A DNA stretch of 64,000 nucleotides, taken from a virus. Of the stretch, positions 26,814 to 33,689 are shown in pieces. Each line of letters opens with the position of its first letter. The stretch's first letter is position 1. The translations under genes and the position numbers were made by a program. The stretch is from positions 20,200 to 84,199 of IMG/VR virus record IMGVR_UViG_3300032213_002237, one strand, 5' to 3'. The notes below the pieces were generated by a model. It did not search any database, was not told where the DNA came from, and saw only the letters and a list, made by a program, of their open reading frames with translations.

Positions 26814-27413
26814 TTACCAAAATCCTGGGTAAGTTTTACCACCCCACAAATAACCAAAACGGTTTAAACGACATGCCCAATAACCAGCAGTTAATCTATC
26901 TTTCTTTTTAGAACACTGATGTCTTGCAGCAAATGATTTACGAGCTTTAGGGTTAGATACCTTAGCAGTTAATCCACCATGAACATCACCAAATGAAATC
27001 TTCTTAACTCTACCTGTTGATGGGTTTTTAACATAAACAACATATTTCTTACCACCACCACTATTTCTTCTTGGTTTACCAAGTTCAACTTTCTTACCAT
27101 TATGTTCCGCCTCAGAAATAAATTCTTCTTCCATAGGAGTATCCAAGTAAATAACTCTACCACTTGATAATCTAACCTGTGTTCCAAAATCAGATTCAAT
27201 AAGTTCAACATCATCTTCATTTAACTCAACCATTCCCTCGTAATACAACTCACGAGCTTCGTTAATAACATTAAAGAACTCTTCTGAACCAAATCTGAAG
27301 ATATTATCATTCAATGGTACTTCATTTGTTATATGATAATTAAGGTGTTCTGAAATAAGTGGTTTTTCCACCGATTCTGTAAGAACTTTTTTGATAAGTT
27401 TTTTGATATTCAT
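26814..27413 (-). CDS. Class C leader protein with conserved phage C-terminal domain
   Basis: 199 aa. The leader MNIKKLIKKVLTESVEKPL shows VLTE-S. The last 90 residues are basic and end with SFAARHQCSKKKDRLTAGYW, then ACRLNRFGYLWGG. This Cys/Trp-rich segment resembles a domain I have seen at the ends of various phage proteins, but I do not know its role. The acidic middle carries EDDVELIESDFGTQVRLSSG. Read just upstream of the cupin gene. Confidence 0.7.
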   Translation of the reverse strand: MNIKKLIKKVLTESVEKPLISEHLNYHITNEVPLNDNIFRFGSEEFFNVINEARELYYEGMVELNEDDVELIESDFGTQVRLSSGRVIYLDTPMEEEFISEAEHNGKKVELGKPRRNSGGGKKYVVYVKNPSTGRVKKISFGDVHGGLTAKVSNPKARKSFAARHQCSKKKDRLTAGYWACRLNRFGYLWGGKTYPGFW

Positions 27414-27613
27414 TTTTTACTTCGTAATAAGAAATACAACCCAAATAACAATGCTGAAATACAGTAAAAAATTCCTGTGGTAATCCAATAAGAACTTGTG
27501 TAGTCTAAAATTGCTTTGAACATTATGTCGAATCCTAGTGGATTGAAAAACATTGCGAGCATAAGGCAGTAAGTGGCAACATTTTCCTTTAGAATTCGTT
27601 TCATTTTCGTCAT
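27410..27613 (-). CDS. Small two-pass membrane protein
   Basis: 67 aa, with hydrophobic stretches ATYCLMLAMFFNPLGFDIMF and WITTGIFYCISALLFGLYFL separated by a short loop. The stop overlaps the next start (ATGA-type). Could be a holin-like or membrane accessory protein. A second ATG, at 27604, would shorten it by three residues. Confidence 0.6.
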   Translation of the reverse strand: MTKMKRILKENVATYCLMLAMFFNPLGFDIMFKAILDYTSSYWITTGIFYCISALLFGLYFLLRSKK

Positions 27614-27670
27614 TATCCATTAACGTGGGTTTAAAGTTTATGAACAAAGTTCATTTTATTTATAAATATA

Positions 27671-27701
27671 TTTGTGTGGAGGAATATTTTGTATATATTT
27701 G
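27671..27701 (+). promoter_or_regulatory. Host-type promoter for the first secreted paralog
   Basis: TTTG (27671-27674), 19-nt spacer, TATATTTG (27694-27701): a full Bacteroidetes sigma-ABfr type promoter. Confidence 0.8.
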
Positions 27702-27727
27702 TAGAAATAATTAAATAATCAAGTCCT

Positions 27728-28180
27728 ATGAAAAACTTATTTCTTTCTCTTGTTTTAGTAATGGTTGGATTAGTTGCCAACTCACAAGTATTTGTTGTAA
27801 AAACTGATACTATCCAAAAATTTCAACACCCAAAAGAAGTTAATTTTATTCCATCATTGGAAAATGGTTTAATTACATATACCACTCTTGGTCAGGGGGA
27901 AGTTGTTTACACTATTGATGTCGACAATAAATCTTTAACTATGAAAAATGGTGAGGGTGTGGTGTTTAATTTTGTAATCACTGAGGTATTCAAAAATCCA
28001 TCAAACGATATTTTAGTTTCTTTTGAATGTGTCGATACTAAAGGTTTTAAAGGTGTTGTAGTCGTTTACAAAAATGATAATAAATCAGTTAATATGTTAG
28101 TTGAGTATGACATTAATAATGAAACCACTGAAGGTTACATGTGTTTTGATGTTAAATGTAAAAAGAAAAACCCTCGTTAG
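27728..28180 (+). CDS. Secreted protein, paralog of 29107-29541
   Basis: 150 aa. Residues 1-19 are a classical signal peptide (MKNLFLSLVLVMVGLVANSQ; cut after NSQ or ANS). The mature part is beta-rich (LITYTTLGQGEVVYTIDVDN) and ends in a basic tail. Promoter, 5' leader and signal peptide are nearly identical to those of the gene at 29107, while the mature parts differ strongly. Expected to be exported by the host during early infection; periplasmic or surface function unknown. Confidence 0.75.
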   Translation: MKNLFLSLVLVMVGLVANSQVFVVKTDTIQKFQHPKEVNFIPSLENGLITYTTLGQGEVVYTIDVDNKSLTMKNGEGVVFNFVITEVFKNPSNDILVSFECVDTKGFKGVVVVYKNDNKSVNMLVEYDINNETTEGYMCFDVKCKKKNPR

Positions 28181-28192
28181 AGGGTTTTTTAA
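28164..28192. terminator. Terminator between convergent genes
   Basis: AAAAACCCTC-GTTA-GAGGGTTTTTT hairpin overlapping the stop codon of the secreted-protein gene. Confidence 0.8.
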
Positions 28193-29023
28193 TTAGATAG
28201 TTTGAATCCTTATATAATCATTTGTAGAAAATGAACGTTCCATGTCTTGGTCACTACCATCAACAAATACAGGGCATTTTGCCGATACACCTGGAAAACC
28301 ATTTATACGATAAAAACTTGTAGGTCTTAAACCACTACAAAAAGCATCCATAGCTTGATTTGAATTCGGGTTATCAAAGAAATTCTTTGAGGCTTGACTG
28401 TAATTAGAGTCTAAAAAATTACCTCCTGAATAATCCCCCTTAACTTTAGGATGAATGTGCCTATTCACTCTATCGTCAGGACATCCTGGTGTTCCTCTTT
28501 CATTAAGTATTTTATTAAATAAATTCCATGGTAATGGTTTAACAACGTAATTAGAAGAATCGTTACCTGCCTTAAATGTGTAGACCCAACCGGTAGGATT
28601 ATTTTTATCTTTTTTACCTGTCCATTTTGGTTCAGAACAATGTTCCCCTTGCACAACAGTAATACCTTTGTCTGATAATAATTTTTGATATGCCTCTTTT
28701 TTAACTACAATCATTTCTGGATAATTTCCACCCACTTCACTCATTATCTCATATTTACCTACACCATAAACTTTATCACCAGTTTGTTTGGCAATTTCTT
28801 CTATATTACGACTTTGTTTTTGAGGAACCTCAACGACTTTAACACCACCATTAAGTGTTTTTATACCTAAATTAGATAAATCAGGATTTTGAGCCGTAGT
28901 TTGTGTCGTAGTTTGAGTTGTTCCAGTAGGTTGAGTAGTTGGTTGAACAGTATCTTCTTCATATAGAACTTTTTTGATTATTTTAACTAAATCATTTTCA
29001 GTTAGTCTAACTATTTTTGCCAT
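28193..29023 (-). CDS. Class B leader protein, 276 aa
   Basis: The leader MAKIVRLTENDLVKIIKKVL is followed by a Thr/Gln-rich linker (TTQPTGTTQTTTQTTAQ) and a folded domain with GEHCSEPKWTGK, GTPGCPDDRVNRHIHPK and a C-terminal CPVFVDGSDQDMERSF. Four Cys suggest disulfides or zinc. No family recognised. TATTTATA is present before the ATG, back to back with the second secreted-protein promoter. Confidence 0.7.
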   Translation of the reverse strand: MAKIVRLTENDLVKIIKKVLYEEDTVQPTTQPTGTTQTTTQTTAQNPDLSNLGIKTLNGGVKVVEVPQKQSRNIEEIAKQTGDKVYGVGKYEIMSEVGGNYPEMIVVKKEAYQKLLSDKGITVVQGEHCSEPKWTGKKDKNNPTGWVYTFKAGNDSSNYVVKPLPWNLFNKILNERGTPGCPDDRVNRHIHPKVKGDYSGGNFLDSNYSQASKNFFDNPNSNQAMDAFCSGLRPTSFYRINGFPGVSAKCPVFVDGSDQDMERSFSTNDYIRIQTI

Positions 29024-29049
29024 AATAAAATATTTTATTTATAAATATG

Positions 29050-29080
29050 TTTGTGTAGACGAATATTTTGTTTATATTTG
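29050..29080 (+). promoter_or_regulatory. Host-type promoter for the second secreted paralog
   Basis: TTTG (29050-29053), 19-nt spacer, TATATTTG (29073-29080). The sequence from here into the coding region is nearly the same as at 27671. Confidence 0.8.
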
Positions 29081-29106
29081 TAGAAATAATTAAATAATCA
29101 AGTCCT

Positions 29107-29541
29107 ATGAAAAACTTATTTCTTTCTCTTGTTTTAGTGATGGTTGGTTTAGTTGCTAATTCACAGGTTGTAACTGTAACAATTACAAAGTTTCAAAATT
29201 TTAATCATAGTTCATCAATTCCAACATTTGATGCGATGGATTCGGATTTGATTGAATATCCTAATTACGGAATTGGAAAAAATGTTTACACATTTGACTT
29301 CAATAAAAGAACTGTTAACTTGGTAAACTGTAATGGTGAATTCGTATTACCAATCATTGAAGTTTTCAATACAAAAAATGTTTTTGATTGTATTGTTGAT
29401 GATAACGGAACTAAAACATACTACACACTTGGTAAAATTGAAGATGAGGATACTCTTGAATTTATTACTGAATACCAAGATGGTAATAGAGTTTTTGGTT
29501 CCTTTTCAAAAGGTAGTGATGTGACATTCACAACTAAATAA
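29107..29541 (+). CDS. Secreted protein, paralog of 27728-28180
   Basis: 144 aa with the identical signal peptide MKNLFLSLVLVMVGLVANSQ. The mature part shares a layout (KFQNFNHSSSIP, IEYPNYGIGKNVYTFDFN, then a FEC/FDC-like strand) but few residues with the first copy. Duplication followed by fast divergence of the mature protein, with conserved control and export signals, is evident. Function unknown. Confidence 0.75.
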   Translation: MKNLFLSLVLVMVGLVANSQVVTVTITKFQNFNHSSSIPTFDAMDSDLIEYPNYGIGKNVYTFDFNKRTVNLVNCNGEFVLPIIEVFNTKNVFDCIVDDNGTKTYYTLGKIEDEDTLEFITEYQDGNRVFGSFSKGSDVTFTTK

Positions 29542-29572
29542 AAAAAGGGAAGATTAAATCTTCCCTTTTTAA
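29540..29572. terminator. Terminator between convergent genes
   Basis: AAAAAAGGGAAGATT-AA-ATCTTCCCTTTTT hairpin just after the second secreted-protein gene. Confidence 0.85.
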
Positions 29573-29590
29573 ATTTAAATTATCTTTATA

Positions 29591-30244
29591 TTAAACATTC
29601 ATTTTAGGAAGTCCAGCACTTGTTAACTGATTATTAACAATAAACTCAAACATCGCTTGGTCAAATGTTTCACCGGAATCCTGACCTCTTGTACCTAATA
29701 ATTTTTTAGCAGCTTCTACGTCATATAAATCACCGGCTCCCAATTTGGTCAAATAATCTTTCATTTTTTGTGTCCAAAGTGATTTAAAGGATTTTCCTTT
29801 TTCAGCCTTAGATGTGTATGTTGAGAATGGGTATGATTTAAATTCCTCAGGTGTTGAATAATATCTAGCTAACACACTTATATAATCTTTAAAGTTAGAT
29901 ACCATATCACAACATGGATTTCCAGGTTCTGGAGAACCACAATAAGAAATCCAACCAACTTCTCTATCAGTTCCACGAGTTTTATTAAGAACATCATTAA
30001 AAACTGGGTCAAAAAACTCACATAGACCACCATTACTTGGTACATTCAAAAAATTATTAATATTTTTATCAGTTAACCCATTTAGTTTATAAGTAACACC
30101 GTTAATTAGTGTACCGGCAGCAGGTTGTCCTTGTTTTACAGGTTGAGTAACTTGTTCACTCAAATAATTCTTTTTGGTTGCACTTTCATGCATTTCCAAT
30201 ATTCTTTGTTTTTCTTCTGAAGAAATTTCAAATAGTTTTCTCAT
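29591..30244 (-). CDS. Class D leader protein, 217 aa
   Basis: ATG 30244 (MRKLFEISSEEKQRILEMHE) is chosen because the longer frame would run through the TATTTATT promoter element. Leader, short Gln/Pro linker (VTQPVKQGQPAAG), then a helical domain with GGLCEFFDPVF and YCGSPEPGNPCCDMV, whose Cys cluster suggests disulfides or zinc. C-terminus QLTSAGLPKMNV. Unassigned; likely a packaged protein by its leader. Confidence 0.7.
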   Translation of the reverse strand: MRKLFEISSEEKQRILEMHESATKKNYLSEQVTQPVKQGQPAAGTLINGVTYKLNGLTDKNINNFLNVPSNGGLCEFFDPVFNDVLNKTRGTDREVGWISYCGSPEPGNPCCDMVSNFKDYISVLARYYSTPEEFKSYPFSTYTSKAEKGKSFKSLWTQKMKDYLTKLGAGDLYDVEAAKKLLGTRGQDSGETFDQAMFEFIVNNQLTSAGLPKMNV

Positions 30245-30315
30245 AATATAATTTTTATTAATAAATACATGTCGTTTTGAAAAAATTATATACTTATAGC
30301 TAAATAAATGAAATA

Positions 30316-30456
30316 ATGGCATCTAAAACAACTAAATCGTCTAACTCAACGAAGGTTTCATTCGGAGTTAAGAAATCAGGTAAATCAACAAAGAAATTTA
30401 CATCCAATAAAACAAGTAAGAATTACAAAAAACCTTACAAAGGTCAAGGGAGATAA
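30316..30456 (+). CDS. Very small, highly basic protein
   Basis: 46 aa, MASKTTKSSNSTKVSFGVKK, and on to KPYKGQGR. About one third Lys/Arg with Ser/Thr and no acidic residues, as expected for an unstructured nucleic-acid-binding peptide. Ends 2 nt before the next gene, so co-transcription is likely. Confidence 0.6.
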   Translation: MASKTTKSSNSTKVSFGVKKSGKSTKKFTSNKTSKNYKKPYKGQGR

Positions 30457-30458
30457 AC

Positions 30459-30776
30459 ATGAAAGAATACATTAAAAAACAAATAGGAAACATTAAACAG
30501 TTTTCATTTGCCGAGATGACTTCCAATAGTTCAGGAAAAACATCAGGAAGTGGTACTGCAGGTCTTTATATCGTGTTTATCGGAGGTTTGACATTCCTTA
30601 TGGGTTGTATTGATAAAATGTTTTTAAACAAGGATATTGACGTTATAACACAATCAATAATTCTTGTTGGAATCGGAGCAACTCTTTTAGGTTACAGAAA
30701 ATCAAAAGATAAGACAGAAGAACCTAAGGTAGAAGAAGTAACAGAAACTACTGAAGAAAGTGAAACTATAAACTAG
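30459..30776 (+). CDS. Two-pass membrane protein with acidic tail
   Basis: 105 aa. A Ser/Gly-rich head is followed by membrane helices GLYIVFIGGLTFLMGCI and SIILVGIGATLLGY, then a charged tail (EEPKVEEVTETTEESE). The size and topology would fit a holin or a small membrane accessory. Translationally close to the 46-aa basic peptide. Confidence 0.65.
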   Translation: MKEYIKKQIGNIKQFSFAEMTSNSSGKTSGSGTAGLYIVFIGGLTFLMGCIDKMFLNKDIDVITQSIILVGIGATLLGYRKSKDKTEEPKVEEVTETTEESETIN

Positions 30777-31369
30777 TTCCACCAACTTTCAATATTTTCA
30801 CTCAAGATTTTGAAAAGTAATTTCCTTGCTCTTTCGTGATTGTATCTTCCAATATTCAAGGCAATTCTTGATTTAACTTCGTATGAAGTTAAATCCTCGT
30901 TGTCTATTTTAAAAATATGATATTTTTTATCAGTAACAATTTTCTTATAAACCAATGGATATTTTTTGAAAAAATCATTTAAGTTTTCTTTTTTCAAAAG
31001 TGTCTCCATATAATAACCACCCAATACATCTTCAATATCATCACCTGTCGGAACAAAGAAAAAATCTTTATCCTCGTAGTCCATATATTCCATAACATAA
31101 AACTCTTCCTGAACTTTTTCCATCAGTTTAACACACAACATAATCCTTTTAGCATCAAGGTCTGAATTAGTGTGAAATCCTTTTTCTTTAATGTACTTAG
31201 CTTGTTTTTCTAACTTGAACTTGAATACCTCAAAAATATAATGGTCATCCCAATCCCTGTCTTTCCAAATAACAGGAAACCATTTAATTAAATTACCGAC
31301 AGAGGTAAAAAAACCTCTTACCTTATAACCAATTTTAGACCAATAAATGTCTTTTATTTTTTCAATCAT
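30773..31369 (-). CDS. Hypothetical protein, 198 aa
   Basis: Soluble, Lys- and aromatic-rich: YWSKIGYKVRGFFTSVGNLI, WFPVIWKDRDWDDHYIFEVF, then helices and LNIGRYNHERARKLLFKIL. This layout is often seen in short phage proteins of unknown role. ATGA overlap with the upstream gene at 31366. Confidence 0.65.
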   Translation of the reverse strand: MIEKIKDIYWSKIGYKVRGFFTSVGNLIKWFPVIWKDRDWDDHYIFEVFKFKLEKQAKYIKEKGFHTNSDLDAKRIMLCVKLMEKVQEEFYVMEYMDYEDKDFFFVPTGDDIEDVLGGYYMETLLKKENLNDFFKKYPLVYKKIVTDKKYHIFKIDNEDLTSYEVKSRIALNIGRYNHERARKLLFKILSENIESWWN

Positions 31370-31572
31370 AATTCAAGAATTGATTTCTTACTAATTAAAC
31401 TTTTCTTTAAGGAAACAATACTACATTCAAAGTCCAAAGAATATTGTGTTAATTCTTCAGAATTTTCATACTTTTTAACATAAAAATCAATCAGATTTTC
31501 CGCAGATTGAATTTGTCCGAAATGTGTTATTGAACCAATAACTTTACGTATCCATTGAAAGTCCCTATCCAT
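31366..31572 (-). CDS. Hypothetical protein from a near-leaderless message
   Basis: 68 aa from ATG 31572 (MDRDFQWIRKVIGSITHFGQ). An ATG 15 nt further upstream lies inside the promoter -7 box (TATATTTG, minus strand 31584-31577), so the internal start is the real one. Helical and coupled to the 198-aa gene by ATGA. Confidence 0.6.
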   Translation of the reverse strand: MDRDFQWIRKVIGSITHFGQIQSAENLIDFYVKKYENSEELTQYSLDFECSIVSLKKSLISKKSILEL

Positions 31573-31576
31573 AGGA

Positions 31577-31584
31577 CAAATATA
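31577..31584 (-). promoter_or_regulatory. Host-type -7 element 4 nt before an ATG
   Basis: TATATTTG, then TCCT, then ATGG. Nearly the same arrangement (TATATTTG-TCCC-ATGG) stands before the gene at 41739. Confidence 0.6.
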
Positions 31585-31595
31585 CATAATCTTTC

Positions 31596-31979
31596 TTAAT
31601 TATACAACAACTCAGTTAATTGAGGGTTACTTTTTTCATACATACGTATCATAATCCCCGCTTCAGAGTTTGCAAAGTTTTCTTGAGATACGGTGTTAAA
31701 CCCTTGCAATTTGACATTTCTTTGACGAGCAAACTCATGAACCCACTCGTGAGCAATAGTTCTTAAAATGTCAATTAACATTCTTCCACCAGCAAGAACT
31801 TTAATTCTACCAAGTATTTCACTACCTGTAGTCATTTTACCAAAACGTTCACCAAGAAGATGTATATCAACATCTTTCTTAAGTGGAGAGTTTTTTTGGC
31901 AAAATCTCAAGAAGTCCTGAATAACATTTATCTGTTCAGAACCAAGTCCACTAGATTTATCATATAAATTTACTTTCAT
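31596..31979 (-). CDS. HExxH zinc-peptidase-like protein
   Basis: 127 aa. IAHEWVHEFARQ contains the HExxH metal site; an ENFANSEAG downstream could supply the third ligand. The protein is about the minimal size of such a domain. The rest is helical with LGSEQINVIQDFLRFCQKN at the start. A small metallopeptidase or an inactive relative. TATTTATT precedes its ATG. Confidence 0.7.
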   Translation of the reverse strand: MKVNLYDKSSGLGSEQINVIQDFLRFCQKNSPLKKDVDIHLLGERFGKMTTGSEILGRIKVLAGGRMLIDILRTIAHEWVHEFARQRNVKLQGFNTVSQENFANSEAGIMIRMYEKSNPQLTELLYN

Positions 31980-32020
31980 CTTAACAATAAATATCTTATA
32001 TTTCTTTTGTATATATAATT

Positions 32021-32290
32021 ATGAAAAAGAGTTTTTTTGAAAAAGTCTTAAATAAAACAAACAAACAAGACATCGACCAATGGTTTGGTGAAAATTCCGA
32101 AATCAAAGTTACGGAATTTTCTCACTCAATTAGTCAGAAAAAAAACATTTTATCAGTAAAATTATACCCATCAAATTATGAATACGCTATCGAACTTTTT
32201 CCGGAAGGCTTGGAAATTCTTGTCTTACATACTATCAAAAGTCTTTCACTTCCTGAGGATTATATATTAACAACATCTATAGAACACTAA
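32021..32290 (+). CDS. Hypothetical protein, 89 aa
   Basis: MKKSFFEKVLNKTNKQDIDQ; small alpha/beta domain with no recognised motif. First gene of a plus-strand set of three tightly spaced genes (4 nt to the next). Confidence 0.6.
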   Translation: MKKSFFEKVLNKTNKQDIDQWFGENSEIKVTEFSHSISQKKNILSVKLYPSNYEYAIELFPEGLEILVLHTIKSLSLPEDYILTTSIEH

Positions 32291-32293
32291 ATT

Positions 32294-32647
32294 ATGGCAC
32301 ATCCAATAATCCATGCAAAATCATCGGTAAAAAAATTCGGAGGAAAATGGGAAGATTATATCCATTTACACGAATGGTTAGATGAAACAAAAGGTTGGTA
32401 CGGACATTCATTACACAGAATATGGAGACATCACTCTGAAGGTATATTTGAAATGGAACAACGTTTTGGTGCCGAATTTAAAAACAGTGATGGAAAAACT
32501 GTATACACCCGTTATGTTGGTGAACAACATGTAATGGAAGATTGTAATGGATATATCCCATCGGCAAAAGAATGGGTGTTAGCATTAGAAAATAAACAAA
32601 GACCTTTATGGATGATTAAAACCATGAAGTTAGAAATTGATGATTGA
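32294..32647 (+). CDS. DUF6915-like protein
   Basis: 117 aa. MAHPIIHAKSSVKKFGGKWE, then IHLHEWLDETKGW, HRIWRHHSEGIF, YVGEQHVMEDCNGYIPSAKEW. These His-rich conserved blocks fit a small family (DUF6915) spread in bacteria and phages; the His/Glu set suggests metal binding. Role unknown. Confidence 0.75.
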   Translation: MAHPIIHAKSSVKKFGGKWEDYIHLHEWLDETKGWYGHSLHRIWRHHSEGIFEMEQRFGAEFKNSDGKTVYTRYVGEQHVMEDCNGYIPSAKEWVLALENKQRPLWMIKTMKLEIDD

Positions 32648-32658
32648 TATTTATTATT

Positions 32659-33357
32659 ATGAAAGAATTATTAAATAACCCTGAAACTATAAAAAATTTT
32701 AAACTTTTACATTATATCCTATTAAGTAATGGTCTTACTCGTGTCAGTAATGACTTTTATGTTGATTACGACGGGAATGTTGATTATCACTTCTCACCTT
32801 GGACTAATAAAGGTGGAGCTTATGATATTATACCTAATAAATTATTTGATTTTTTAGATAATTTTTTTGACACTATTAAAGATGAAGTTTTAGATTCATT
32901 AGAAGGTGATGGTGATTCTAGAGCAACGGTGTCATGTGAGTATTCAACAACAGACAAAACTTTAATAATTGAAGAAAATATTCAAACTATGGGTTATGAA
33001 TCATATTACCAAGAGTTTGAAATTGACGAAAAGGAATTACTTGAAGATATGGTTCAGTGGAAAGAAGATGGTAAACTTAAAATTAGTGTTAATTTTAGCG
33101 GTGATGGTGATTCAGGTTATATTGATGACGTTGGTCTAATCAATGATACTGATGACAAACATTATGAATTTACAGCGGTTTGGGAAAATAAGTTATACAA
33201 CATTTTGGAACAAAATCATGGTGGATGGGAAATAAATGAAGGCTCTGAGGGAACATTTATAATTAACAATGAAAACCAAACTATAGAACTAGATTTTCGT
33301 ATGAATGTTGAAGAATCTTCAACAGGTTACGAATTTAAACACCAATTTGAGTTTTAA
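32659..33357 (+). CDS. Acidic hypothetical protein, 232 aa
   Basis: ATG 32659 (MKELLNNPETIKNFKLLHYI) is preferred, since TATTTATT ends just before it and overlaps the longer frame. Strongly acidic, beta-rich (VSVNFSGDGDSGYIDDVG; TIELDFRMNVEESS). No membrane segment or catalytic motif. Converges with the leader protein at 33354. Confidence 0.65.
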   Translation: MKELLNNPETIKNFKLLHYILLSNGLTRVSNDFYVDYDGNVDYHFSPWTNKGGAYDIIPNKLFDFLDNFFDTIKDEVLDSLEGDGDSRATVSCEYSTTDKTLIIEENIQTMGYESYYQEFEIDEKELLEDMVQWKEDGKLKISVNFSGDGDSGYIDDVGLINDTDDKHYEFTAVWENKLYNILEQNHGGWEINEGSEGTFIINNENQTIELDFRMNVEESSTGYEFKHQFEF

Positions 33358-33671
33358 TAAACCTGAATAGTTCTTTGTGGTCTGTCATCACCAAAGTCAG
33401 GACAGAAATAAACATTATTACCATCGTGGTAAACTGTTCCACCAACTCCATTAGGAATTTTGTGTTTTTCATGGAATTTTTCACCCAAATCTATTTGGTG
33501 ATTACCATCTTTGATAATAAAACATAAGTTTTCAAAATCACACTTATATTGTTGGTCCTTGTTTTTATGTTTCATAAACTCGTCAAAAGACATTACGTAT
33601 CTTGCATCTTCGTTAAGGTATCTTTTAACGATAAATTCTAATTGGTTTTCTGTGATAATAAACTTTTTCAT
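33354..33671 (-). CDS. Class A-type leader protein, 105 aa
   Basis: MKKFIITENQLEFIVKRYLN leader, then a small beta domain with YKCDFENLCFIIKDGNHQI and VGGTVYHDGNNVYFCPDFGD. Overlap of 4 nt with the convergent gene. TATTTATA stands before the ATG. Function unknown. Confidence 0.65.
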   Translation of the reverse strand: MKKFIITENQLEFIVKRYLNEDARYVMSFDEFMKHKNKDQQYKCDFENLCFIIKDGNHQIDLGEKFHEKHKIPNGVGGTVYHDGNNVYFCPDFGDDRPQRTIQVY

Positions 33672-33689
33672 ATTCTATAAATATAAGGG

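Noticed and set aside
27417-27647. Alternative minus-strand frame of 76 aa
   Set aside because: It overlaps in another frame a gene with two clear membrane helices; its own sequence has no such structure.
31596-31979. Toxin-antitoxin or defence pair around the HExxH protein and its neighbours
   Set aside because: No antitoxin-like DNA-binding partner; promoters and spacing do not suggest a two-gene module.
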